DNA of 64,000 bases from Azospirillum sp. TSH64 (GTDB taxonomy: Bacteria > Pseudomonadota > Alphaproteobacteria > Azospirillales > Azospirillaceae). Position numbers and translations under genes: made by a program. Numbering within the stretch: the first letter of the stretch is position 1; the number at the start of each line of letters is the position of its first letter. The notes below the pieces were generated by a model, which was given only the letters and a program-made list of their open reading frames with translations, made no database searches and had not been told where the DNA came from. Shown in pieces: positions 18,460-25,693 of the stretch. The DNA is taken from positions 330,763-394,762 of the forward strand of contig NZ_LGQW01000015.1 of NCBI RefSeq assembly GCF_003116035.1. Direction: 5' to 3'.

Positions 18460-18796
18460 TCTGCACCCGGCACCTACCGGAAACCCGTCCGAATCGGGCT
18501 GGAAATGCCCGGCCGGATTCCGGGGACGGTCCCTGGGGCGCCCCCCGAGGCGCCGGGATCTCCAGCCTCCGCAGCGATCTGCACCCGATGCCTACCCATC
18601 CGTGCCGGCCGCCACGCCGGCAAGCGGTCGGTAGGTGCCGGGTGCAGCAACGCCACCGGCGATTCTCCCAGGTGTAACGGCCAAGCCTCTATACGGTAGG
18701 CACCGGGTGCAGAAAGCGGACTGTCGTCCGGCCCCTCCTGCCGCTGCGGCCGTGTGCGGAGTCCAGCGCCGGTCCCCGATAGGAGCCGGGTGCAGA
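18460..18796. repeat. Dispersed iterons, mixed orientation
   Basis: Inverted copies lie at 18460-18478 (TCTGCACCCGGCACCTACC) and 18578-18596. Forward copies lie at 18630-18648, 18695-18713 and 18778-18796. Spacing is irregular (52-118 bp). The core CGGGTGCAG is kept in every copy, whereas the base after the TAGG half varies. Confidence 0.85.
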
Positions 18797-18820
18797 TGGA
18801 CCGCTCCGATTCGCAGTGTT

Positions 18821-18921
18821 TCTGCACCCGGTGCCTATCCATCGGCACCCGCATCCTACCGGGCCGCATCCGGCACCTACGCATCTGCACCCGACACCTA
18901 ACGGTGGGCGCCGGGTGCAAT
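18821..18921 (-). repeat. Iteron array B: four inverted copies with exact 21-bp period plus one forward copy
   Basis: Inverted copies start at 18821, 18842, 18863 and 18884, exactly 21 bp apart. The first and fourth match the consensus well; the two in the middle are degenerate. A forward copy at 18903-18921 (GGTGGGCGCCGGGTGCAAT) abuts the last one. This block faces array A, making the whole region roughly symmetrical. Confidence 0.85.
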
Positions 18922-19003
18922 TTGGCCGATGCCCGTCCCTCGGGGAATCCTTCCCGCAGATCCGTCGGCCCGTGCCGATTGCCAGACCTCGCAGGAGCAC
19001 CCG

Positions 19004-19825
19004 ATGCGCAGCTCGCCGACCGACAGCACCAGCCGCTGGGGCAGGATTCCCGCCTGGTGGCTCGACCACCCCGATCTCGACGCCGACGGGTTCGCCATCC
19101 TGGCGGCACTCGCCACCTTTGCCGACGAGGAAGGCGTCTGCTGGCCGTCGCAATCGACGCTCGCCGCCAAACTCAAGCGGTCGCGCCCGACAATCAACCG
19201 AATCCTGCAACGGCTGGACGACATCGGTCTCGTCCGCATCGAGCACCGCCGCGGCCGTGACGGCTCCCGGCTGTCCTGCCTCTACCGGCTGCGCGTCGAG
19301 CGGGATGGGGTCAGGGCCGCGGAGGAGGTGCCGCGCCCCGCCGCCAGCGGGTCTGTCCATGCGGAGGACAGGGATGACTCGGTCGTGAACGCCCCCTGTC
19401 CGCCAGCGAGTCAGAAACACCTCCATTCCGAACAGATTCCAGACTCGCTCGCCACGGGCGGGCGCGGACAGCTATCCGACGTGCCTGCGGATTGGATGCC
19501 GACCGCCGATGATCTCGCCTGGGCGGGCAGCCGTTTCGGCACGGTCGATCTCGGCCGGCATGTCGAGGGCTTCGTCCTGCGCTGCCAGGCACATGGCTAC
19601 CGCTACCGCGACATCTCCGCGGCGTGGCGCGCCTGGCTGATCCAGGATGCGGCCGCCGGCAAGGCACCCGCGGCCAGGATTGCGGCGACCGGGGGCTCCC
19701 TTCCGCATTCCGCTCCGCCGGCCTCCCGGCCACGCGAAAGCTCTGCCGAACAGCGCGTCAATGCCTGGATGACCGTCGCGGCGCGGCTCAGGGACACCAA
19801 GACCGAACCCCGTTCCTGGCTGTGA
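19004..19825 (+). CDS. Helix-turn-helix replicon protein
   Basis: This 273-residue protein has an N-terminal winged-helix/HTH_36-type domain (about 20-100): GRIPAWWLDHPDLDADGFAILAALATFADEEG, CWPSQSTLAAKLKRSRPTINRILQRLDDIGLV. Such domains occur in plasmid replication and regulatory proteins. The C-terminal half has a second folded region (WMPTADDLAWAGSRFGTVDLGRHVEGFV) followed by a Pro/Ser-rich tail. AGGAG precedes the ATG at 19004. It starts just right of the iterons, so it may help replication initiation or copy-number control; this is inference. Confidence 0.7.
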   Translation: MRSSPTDSTSRWGRIPAWWLDHPDLDADGFAILAALATFADEEGVCWPSQSTLAAKLKRSRPTINRILQRLDDIGLVRIEHRRGRDGSRLSCLYRLRVERDGVRAAEEVPRPAASGSVHAEDRDDSVVNAPCPPASQKHLHSEQIPDSLATGGRGQLSDVPADWMPTADDLAWAGSRFGTVDLGRHVEGFVLRCQAHGYRYRDISAAWRAWLIQDAAAGKAPAARIAATGGSLPHSAPPASRPRESSAEQRVNAWMTVAARLRDTKTEPRSWL

Positions 19826-19836
19826 GGAGAACCGCC

Positions 19837-20469
19837 ATGTCAGCCTCCATGTCAGCCGCCGCCCTGATGCCGGTGCCGGAGCGCTCACCGCTGCCCTTCG
19901 ACCCCGCGATGCCGCCGGGCGACCGCCGCCGGCTGCTCGTTGACGCCTTGCCGGAACCGTTGCGCGAGATCCTGGCCGCCGGCCGGCTCGAACACCGTCC
20001 GCGCTTCGGTGACAATGGCTTCGACGGCCTATCCGAGATTTGGTCGCCACCCGCCACCGTCACCGCCCGGCAGGCCGCCATGGCGCAATGGGCGCTGGCC
20101 GACCTCGAAGGATCGGTCCTGGCCCCGGTGGAGCCCGACCGGCTGCTCGGCCGTATCCTGGCGCTGCTGTCGCATTACCCCGCCAAGGGATTGACGCCCG
20201 AGGTGGAGCAGCTGGTTGCGATGGACTGGGTCGAGGATCTGGGCGAGTTTCCTGGGTGGGCAATCGACCAGGCGGCGCGCATCTGGCGCCGGACACGGAA
20301 ATGGCGGCCGAGCATCGCCGAAATGCGGGCATTGTGCGAGGAGGCCTGTGCGAAGGAACGCCAGCTCGCCGAGTGTCTCCGCAAACTGGCGGGCGCCGCC
20401 CTGCCCAGACCATCGGTTCCGGGTTTCACGCGGCTGGCCGAGGCTTCCTGCATCCGCCGTTTTCCCTGA
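19837..20469 (+). CDS. Conserved-looking unknown protein in the replication module
   Basis: I do not recognise this 210-residue protein. It is mostly helical, with LREILAAGRLEHRPRFG, a Leu-rich stretch LLGRILALLSHYP, and a Trp-rich segment WAIDQAARIWRRTRKWRPSIAEMRALCEEACAKERQLAE. It begins with a short duplicated segment (MSASMSAA) and has GAGGAG upstream of the ATG. It follows the HTH gene by 11 bp and precedes parA, so it probably belongs to the same replication unit. No catalytic motif is visible. Confidence 0.55.
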   Translation: MSASMSAAALMPVPERSPLPFDPAMPPGDRRRLLVDALPEPLREILAAGRLEHRPRFGDNGFDGLSEIWSPPATVTARQAAMAQWALADLEGSVLAPVEPDRLLGRILALLSHYPAKGLTPEVEQLVAMDWVEDLGEFPGWAIDQAARIWRRTRKWRPSIAEMRALCEEACAKERQLAECLRKLAGAALPRPSVPGFTRLAEASCIRRFP

Positions 20470-20564
20470 GTCCAGGCCTTGATCGCAGCGTTCGCCGGTG
20501 TTGCCGAAAAGCCAGGGTGGCTGCGAGACGCTAACGCGGGCATGGCCGGCCCATCCGAACGGCG

Positions 20565-20593
20565 TTGACAGGTGTGAGTGTCTCACACTATCG
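20565..20593 (+). promoter_or_regulatory. parA promoter with perfect inverted-repeat operator
   Basis: A TTGACA -35 box at 20565-20570 is followed directly by the inverted repeat GTGTGAG-TGT-CTCACAC (20572-20588), which fills the space to a weak -10 region near 20586-20594. The placement is ideal for repression of parA-parB by an HTH-bearing ParA. The ParA start is at 20630 with GGAGGGGG upstream. Confidence 0.6.
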
Positions 20594-20629
20594 GTGACCC
20601 GGCTGGACTTGACGGATTGGGGAGGGGGC

Positions 20630-21649
20630 ATGCTCGGCGAACAGTTGAAGGCGTACCGGGAGGCGCGCGGGCAATCGAGGGAAGACTTCGCGGCCTTCCT
20701 GAACGAGGGCCTGGACCGCTCTTACGACCGCCAGCGGATTTCGCGCTGGGAGAATGGCGGCGAGCGCATTCCGCAGGCCGTCGTCGCCTTTGTCCGCAAG
20801 CACCCGGTGCTTCCGGTCGAGAAGCCCGGCCCGGCGCTGGTGGTGTCGCTGGCGAACCAGAAGGGCGGTGTCGGCAAGACCACGGGCTGCGTCAATGTCG
20901 GCCGCATGCTGGCCGACCGCGGCTATTCAGTCGTGCTGGTGGATTCCGACCCCCAGGCCAACGCCGGCATCCATCTCAGTGTCGACGTCGTCGCCTGCGA
21001 GGAAGCCGAGAAGACCCTCTATTATGTCCTCAAGGGGGCGGCGAAGGCGGAGGAGTGTCTGGTCGAGACCCGCAACCCGCGCCTCCGGGTGCTGCCCTCC
21101 TCCCTCAAGCTGGCTGAGAGCGAGACCGAGCTTGCCGCCCAGCAGTTCTCGCACAACACCTTGCGCAGCCGTCTTGCCGAACTGCGCCGCAGCGTCGATT
21201 TCATCCTCATCGACTGCCCGCCCACACTGGGGCATCTGGTGACCAACGCTCTGGTGGCCAGCGACACGGTGCTGATCCCGTGCCAGACCCAGCCGCTCGC
21301 CTTCATGGGGATGGGCACGCTGCGCAAACAGATCGACTTCGTGCGTGAACGCGGCAATCCCACCCTGTCGCTGCTCGGCATCGTCCCGACCTTCTATTCC
21401 GGCCGCACGACCCAGGATCAGGCCACGCTGAAGGACATGCACGACACCTACGGGCAGGAGGTTCACATTTTCCCGCCGATTCCCAACACCACGCTCTACC
21501 CGCAATCCTCGGCCGGCGGCGATGCGCTGGTCGCCTTCAACGCCAAGGCGCCGGGGATCGGAACCTTCGATCTGGTGGTGCAGACCCTGATCGCGGAACG
21601 CGACCGCCGCATCGTTCGGGCCAGTCATGGAGTGATGACGCATGGCTAA
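20630..21649 (+). CDS. parA: ParA-type partition ATPase with N-terminal HTH
   Basis: This is a 339-residue partition ATPase. Residues 1-60 form an XRE-like HTH (LKAYREARGQSREDFAAFLN, RISRWENGGERIP), the layout of autoregulating plasmid ParA proteins. The deviant Walker A KGGVGKTT lies near 78-85, DSDPQAN follows, and the Walker B strand is FILIDCPPTLG. It forms ATP-dependent complexes on the nucleoid and moves ParB-bound DNA. The ATG at 20630 has a strong GGAGGGGG ribosome site. The end overlaps parB by 8 bp. Confidence 0.93.
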   Translation: MLGEQLKAYREARGQSREDFAAFLNEGLDRSYDRQRISRWENGGERIPQAVVAFVRKHPVLPVEKPGPALVVSLANQKGGVGKTTGCVNVGRMLADRGYSVVLVDSDPQANAGIHLSVDVVACEEAEKTLYYVLKGAAKAEECLVETRNPRLRVLPSSLKLAESETELAAQQFSHNTLRSRLAELRRSVDFILIDCPPTLGHLVTNALVASDTVLIPCQTQPLAFMGMGTLRKQIDFVRERGNPTLSLLGIVPTFYSGRTTQDQATLKDMHDTYGQEVHIFPPIPNTTLYPQSSAGGDALVAFNAKAPGIGTFDLVVQTLIAERDRRIVRASHGVMTHG

Positions 21650-22568
21650 GGGCATTCCGCGCTCCAACATGGGGCTTATCGCCAAGAGCAGCGATCAGAA
21701 CAGCGCCAGCCCGGTGCGGCTCGACAGCAACGCGCTGACCGGCAAGGCCGTCCCCTTCGAGCGGCCTTTCGCCTGCGACATCGGGCTGGTAGTGACCAAT
21801 CCCGACCAGCCGCGCAAGATCTTCCGGGAGGAGGATCTGGCGTCTCTGGCCGCCTCGCTCGACCGGCATGGCCTGAAGCAGCCGATCGGTGTGCAGCAGC
21901 AGGCCAACGGCGAATATCTTCTGGTGTGGGGCGAGCGGCGTTGGCGGGCCGCCCGGTCGCTGGGCTGGCCGACCATCACCGCGGTCCTGACCGCCGGCGA
22001 TCCGCTCGAGGTGGCGCTGGTCGAGAATGTGCAGCGTGTCGACCTGTCTCCGTTCGAGCAGTCCGATGCGTTGCAGGGGTTGAAGGAGCGTCACGGCTAC
22101 ACGGACGAGGCGCTTGCCGGCATCGTCGGCAAGGATCGCAGCATGATCTCCAAGCTGCTCCGCCTGCAATCCCTGCCTGGATTGGTCCGCAAGGAATATG
22201 CGGAGCATGAGCCGACGCTCCGCTTCCTCCTCACCCTGACCCGGGCCGCGTCGGAAGCGTCCGCCCTTGCCATGTGGGCTCAATGGAAGAGCGGTGACGA
22301 GCCGGGAAATCCCGATCCGGATGGTGAGCCGCCGCAGCGCAAGAGCGCCGAGGAGGAGGGCGAGCGCCTTCCCCACAACCCGGCCGACGGCTCGCCGGAG
22401 ATGGCGCTGAGCGCCTTGCCGCAGCGGGTGTTCCGCGTCCTCAACCGGGCTCAGGAAACCATCAGCGCGATGGTAGAGAAGCCGCGTCCGCTGACCGACG
22501 AGGATTGGCAGCGGCTGATGCGGATGCGGTCGCTGATCGACACGCTGCTTGAACAGCGCAAGGCGTAG
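21642..22568 (+). CDS. parB: ParB-type partition protein
   Basis: This is a 308-residue ParB/RepB family protein. The N-terminal CTPase/ParB domain shows NPDQPRKIF, LKQPIGV and the GERRWRAA box near residues 92-102. A helix-turn-helix follows (YTDEALAGIVGKDRSMISKLLRLQSLP). The linker is acidic and Pro-rich, and the C-terminal dimerization region is helical (LPQRVFRVLNRAQETISAMVEK). It overlaps parA by 8 bp. Two matching palindromes begin 11 bp after its stop codon and are the best candidates for its binding sites. Confidence 0.93.
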   Translation: MAKGIPRSNMGLIAKSSDQNSASPVRLDSNALTGKAVPFERPFACDIGLVVTNPDQPRKIFREEDLASLAASLDRHGLKQPIGVQQQANGEYLLVWGERRWRAARSLGWPTITAVLTAGDPLEVALVENVQRVDLSPFEQSDALQGLKERHGYTDEALAGIVGKDRSMISKLLRLQSLPGLVRKEYAEHEPTLRFLLTLTRAASEASALAMWAQWKSGDEPGNPDPDGEPPQRKSAEEEGERLPHNPADGSPEMALSALPQRVFRVLNRAQETISAMVEKPRPLTDEDWQRLMRMRSLIDTLLEQRKA

Positions 22569-22578
22569 TCGGGGGATC

Positions 22579-22605
22579 GTGCAATGGGAACGGTTCCCAT
22601 TGCAC
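22579..22605. promoter_or_regulatory. Candidate parS site 1 (27-bp perfect palindrome)
   Basis: The 13-bp arms GTGCAATGGGAAC and GTTCCCATTGCAC flank a single central G. The site lies 11 bp beyond the parB stop codon. It has no T-run, so it is not a typical terminator. Its inner 17-bp core (TGGGAAC-centred) recurs 96 bp downstream, pointing to a protein-binding site, most likely for the adjacent ParB. Confidence 0.7.
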
Positions 22606-22674
22606 GGCGCCCCCGTGCCATGGACGTGCCGATGACCGCCGACCCGCTTAAACGTGTGGTCCTGCCGGTCCGTT

Positions 22675-22695
22675 CGATGGGAACGGTTCCCATCG
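22675..22695. promoter_or_regulatory. Candidate parS site 2 (21-bp perfect palindrome)
   Basis: Arms CGATGGGAAC and GTTCCCATCG flank a central G. The shared core with site 1 is ATGGGAACGGTTCCCAT. The conserved core with different outer bases is what expected ParB recognition would look like. Confidence 0.7.
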
Positions 22696-22888
22696 GACAG
22701 CGCGCCGCGCCTGTTCAAACCGCCTTCAGCACCCGGCGACGCAGCGGGTCGGACTAAGCCCGGCCAGCCATTCATCCAGTCACCCCACCCCGCGCCGGTG
22801 CGGTTCAGGGTGACGGCGCGGCAAACCGCATTCAGCAGTCACATCGCCCTGGGACATTCAGGCCATCTCTGTCGGGCGCCGGGGAGCG

Positions 22889-23017
22889 ATGCCCAGCCAT
22901 CAGACCCTGCTGTCGGATATCGGGCGGTTTGGGCTTTCGATGGAAGAGGCCACCGACCTCCGTCGTGTCGACCGCTGCCTGGAGCGATTGGCGCTGCCCG
23001 GCTGGTCGAGACCTTGA
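22889..23017 (+). CDS. Possible 42-residue small protein
   Basis: A short frame beginning ATG with GGGGAG just upstream encodes MPSHQTLLSDIGRFGLSMEE followed by ATDLRRVDRCLERLALPGWSRP. Codon use is like that of real genes and the product would be one or two helices. I do not recognise it; it may be a remnant of a longer gene. It lies in the 575-bp space between parB and the lyase-like gene, where apart from the two palindromes nothing else was seen. Confidence 0.25.
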   Translation: MPSHQTLLSDIGRFGLSMEEATDLRRVDRCLERLALPGWSRP

Positions 23018-23143
23018 ACCTATCGGATTGAAGTCGCGGCCTCTCGCCGAGGATGCCCTTTCAGCGCGCCCTTTGGCTCTCCACGCCGGCCCTCTTGTTA
23101 TCGTCGCCGGTCTGCTGCCACCTCATCCGCCCGGTTTCGGCGA

Positions 23144-24679
23144 TCATCTGGATGTGGCGGTCGCGAAGGATGGAGGCGAAGCCGCGATCGCTCTCGCCAA
23201 CCGCTCGAAGTCGGGTCCTTGCGAGCGGTCCTCGTCCAGCGGCGGCACGAGACTGCGGACGAAAGCGTGCACCGCGCCGGTGCCGGCGCCGAGGACGAGG
23301 GGACCGCGCAAATCCACCGCCTGTGCCGCCGCCGCCAGTTCGATTGCGGTCAGCCAGCGCAGCCGCTCGACGATCTCGCCGGTCTTGGCGACGACGGCTG
23401 GCGCCATCGAGGCATGGTCCTCGATGCCGTCCGCAACCGGCAGGACGCCGAGCGAGGCCGGCAAGGCGAGATGGCGGATTTCCGCCTCCAGCGCCGCAAT
23501 CGTCTTCTGGACGGTGGCGAAGCCGGTGCGGCTCTGGCCCTGCGGGGTGAGGAAGCGCGGCAGGTCGGAAACCGCGGGGGACATCAGTTTCATCGTGCGG
23601 TGGGCGGCCATGGTCGCCGCCTGGGCCAGCGCCTGTCCCAACGCCTCGAACCGCAGAACCAGGGCGGTCATGTCGAAATTGCCGTTGTGCAGCATCCAAT
23701 CCTGTCCGCCCTCTTCGGCGATGACCACCAGAGGGTTGTCGGCGGCGGCATTCAGTTCGATGGCGACCGGTTCGCGCGCGGCCTCCAGCGTCACGCGGAC
23801 GGCGCCATGGACCGGGGCGAGGCAGCGGAAGCTCAACGGGTCCTGGAGGCGCCTCGCGGCCCCCGGCTTCTCCAGCGCGCTGCCGGCGAGCAAGGCCCGC
23901 AGCCGGGCCGCCGCCTCCGCCTGTCCGGGGGCGGGCCGTGCCTGCTGGACGCGCGGGTCGAGCGGCTCCAGCTGCGCCCGGAACCCTTCGCAGCTCAGTG
24001 CCGCCGCCGCGTCCATCGCGTCCAGCGCCACGCGGGCATCCTCCAGCACCAGGCATCCCTGGCCGACCGACAGGGCGTTGGCGACGACGACGGCATGACC
24101 GTCCTTGAGGCCGAGGACCGGTGGCGTCAGTCCGGCACGCGCGAGGGCCGCATCGGCGGGCAGGATGTCCCCGCCGACCTCCGCTTCGGTGTCCGGGTCG
24201 CCGAGCAGGGCGCGGCCGAGATGGGCGAGCGGAGCCAGATCGTCGGCGCCGATGGAGCCCTTGGACGGCACCTGCGGATGGAAGCCGGCGTTCAACGCGG
24301 CGACGAGTGCCTGCAACATCGCCGGCGACGACCCGCTGCCGCCTGCGGCATAACCGGCGGCGCGGACCAGCATCATTGCGCGCAGGATGTCGGTCGGTAG
24401 GGGCTGTCCCACCCCGACGGCGCGGGCCGGAACCGCCCGCTGCTGGAAGGCGATGAGGTCGTCGGCCGTCAGCCGGGTGTCCACGCCGGCTCCGAGCCCG
24501 GTCGTCAGGCCATAGACCGGGACTTCAGCGTCCGCCAGCCGTTCGACCACCGCGCGGGCCGCGGCGATGCGCGGCGCCACCAGCGGACCGAGGGCGACTG
24601 TCCGCCGCTGCCGCGCCACCCCGACCACCGCCTCGATCGTCAACGGGCCGGCGCCGAGCACCAAAGGGTCCTGCCGCAT
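23144..24679 (-). CDS. Aromatic amino acid lyase (HAL/PAL) family protein lacking the MIO triad
   Basis: This 511-residue protein aligns by eye along its full length with histidine ammonia-lyases. Catalytic Tyr56 is kept in VYGLTTG, as are the GNF segment (HNGNFD) and the EDHASM motif. The usual GSVGASGDLAPLAH motif reads GSIGADDLAPLAH at 141-153, so the Ala-Ser-Gly that cyclises to the MIO cofactor is replaced and one residue is missing. It therefore cannot form MIO in the usual way. It may perform an elimination without MIO, for instance on a substrate with a better leaving group (ergothionase-like), or have another role. It is divergent from a PhnD-like gene and a peptide ABC transporter. 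Confidence 0.8.
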   Translation of the reverse strand: MRQDPLVLGAGPLTIEAVVGVARQRRTVALGPLVAPRIAAARAVVERLADAEVPVYGLTTGLGAGVDTRLTADDLIAFQQRAVPARAVGVGQPLPTDILRAMMLVRAAGYAAGGSGSSPAMLQALVAALNAGFHPQVPSKGSIGADDLAPLAHLGRALLGDPDTEAEVGGDILPADAALARAGLTPPVLGLKDGHAVVVANALSVGQGCLVLEDARVALDAMDAAAALSCEGFRAQLEPLDPRVQQARPAPGQAEAAARLRALLAGSALEKPGAARRLQDPLSFRCLAPVHGAVRVTLEAAREPVAIELNAAADNPLVVIAEEGGQDWMLHNGNFDMTALVLRFEALGQALAQAATMAAHRTMKLMSPAVSDLPRFLTPQGQSRTGFATVQKTIAALEAEIRHLALPASLGVLPVADGIEDHASMAPAVVAKTGEIVERLRWLTAIELAAAAQAVDLRGPLVLGAGTGAVHAFVRSLVPPLDEDRSQGPDFERLARAIAASPPSFATATSR

Positions 24680-24787
24680 TTCCAGATCACATCTGTAGTT
24701 TCCAAATCATTTTCCTATTGATCGCCACGATATTTGTCTATCAATTTAATCGGCTAAAATCAGAAAAACACAGATCTATGGTGAAAT
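24680..24787. promoter_or_regulatory. AT-rich divergent promoter region
   Basis: This short region separates the leftward lyase-like gene and the rightward PhnD-like gene and is strikingly AT-rich for this genome. It contains an inverted pair ATTGAT (24717-24722) and ATCAAT (24740-24745) with a 17-bp spacer, a possible regulator site for both genes. Confidence 0.4.
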
Positions 24788-25630
24788 ATGGCGGTCGTGG
24801 GTGGGAGCGGGGAAGGCGGGGCGCTGGCCGCCAATGCGCGCATGTACGCGCCGAACGCCGATGCTGCCGCTGCGTGGCGGGCGCTGTTCGACTGGGTGTC
24901 CGCGCGGTCCGGCGTGCCGCTTGCGGTGCTCGACCATGCATTCCCGGCCCGGCTGGAGGATCTGTGGAGTCGTGACGATCTTGGCGCCACCTTCATGTGC
25001 GGTTGGCCCTTCGTCCGCGCCGGCTCCCGGCACCGCATCGTCGCCGCCCCGGTGCCGGCGGCGGCCCGCTATGGCGGGCGGGCGGAATACCGGACCGACT
25101 TCGTGGTCCGGGCGGAGTCCGCCATCCACCGGCTGGAGGACAGTTTCGGCGGGCGGCTGGCCTTCACGGTGGACCACTCCCAGTCCGGCTACAACGCCCC
25201 GCGGCACCATCTGCTTCGCTTCCGCACGGCTGAACGGCCAAACCTCTACGCCGCCACGGTCGGCCCCTGCGTGACGCCGAAACGGGTGCTCGACACCGTG
25301 CTGGACGGCAGCGCCGATGTGGCGCCGCTCGACGGCTACACGCTGGAGCTTATGCTGCGCCACGATCCCGAACTAGGAAAGCGCATCCGCATCGTCGCCA
25401 GCACCGACCCGGTGCCGATGCCGCCGCTGGTCGCCAGCCCGTCGGTCCCGGACGAGGCCGTGGAGGCCCTGCGCGCCGCCTTCCTGGCCAGCGGCGAGGC
25501 GCCCGCCCTGGAGGCTGTGCGCGACGCGCTGGTGCTGGCCGGGTTCGCCGTTACCGATCCGGCGGATTACGCCGTCACCGAACGCTGGGCCGCCGAGGCG
25601 CTGGCCGCCGGCTACCCGGCGCCGGGCTGA
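24788..25630 (+). CDS. PhnD-like substrate-binding fold protein without signal peptide
   Basis: This 280-residue protein resembles phosphonate/phosphite-type binding proteins: an N-terminal MYAPN motif, GATFMCGWPFV, the SGYNAPRHHLL loop, and DVAPLDGYTLELMLRHDPEL followed by IRIVASTDPVPMPPLV. It starts without any hydrophobic leader, so it should stay in the cytoplasm. It could be a cytosolic ligand sensor or an enzyme using this fold. The ATG at 24788 lacks a well-spaced ribosome site; an in-frame ATG at 24842 is the alternative. It lies 63 bp before a family 5 binding protein gene. Confidence 0.7.
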   Translation: MAVVGGSGEGGALAANARMYAPNADAAAAWRALFDWVSARSGVPLAVLDHAFPARLEDLWSRDDLGATFMCGWPFVRAGSRHRIVAAPVPAAARYGGRAEYRTDFVVRAESAIHRLEDSFGGRLAFTVDHSQSGYNAPRHHLLRFRTAERPNLYAATVGPCVTPKRVLDTVLDGSADVAPLDGYTLELMLRHDPELGKRIRIVASTDPVPMPPLVASPSVPDEAVEALRAAFLASGEAPALEAVRDALVLAGFAVTDPADYAVTERWAAEALAAGYPAPG

Positions 25631-25693
25631 CCCCCATCCATCCGAAACGCACGCACCATCGAAAACGCAGGCAAGACAGGAAGGATCACCACC

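Larger units (their letters stand above)
18346..18921. other. Replication origin region (oriV) with about 13 iterons
   Basis: About thirteen copies of a 19-bp element with consensus GGTAGGTACCGGGTGCAGA lie between repA and the rightward HTH gene. Four direct copies open the region, four scattered copies in both orientations occupy the middle with one inverted copy after the first block, and four inverted copies plus one forward copy close it. No clear DnaA box or AT-rich unwinding element was recognised. The position next to the initiator gene and upstream of parA-parB fits an iteron-controlled origin. Confidence 0.85.

Noticed and set aside
18346-18921. Regularly spaced repeats resembling a CRISPR array
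   Set aside because: The repeats are 19 bp, occur in both orientations, have only 2-3 bp between copies in the arrays, and lie next to repA; they are iterons.
22579-22605. Perfect palindrome as an intrinsic terminator of parA-parB
   Set aside because: There is no T-run and the core recurs 96 bp away as a second palindrome, so a protein-binding site is the better reading.
22654-23031. A 125-codon frame after parB
   Set aside because: Its composition is not gene-like, and it starts inside the second parS-like region; only the shorter frame at 22889 has plausible codon use.
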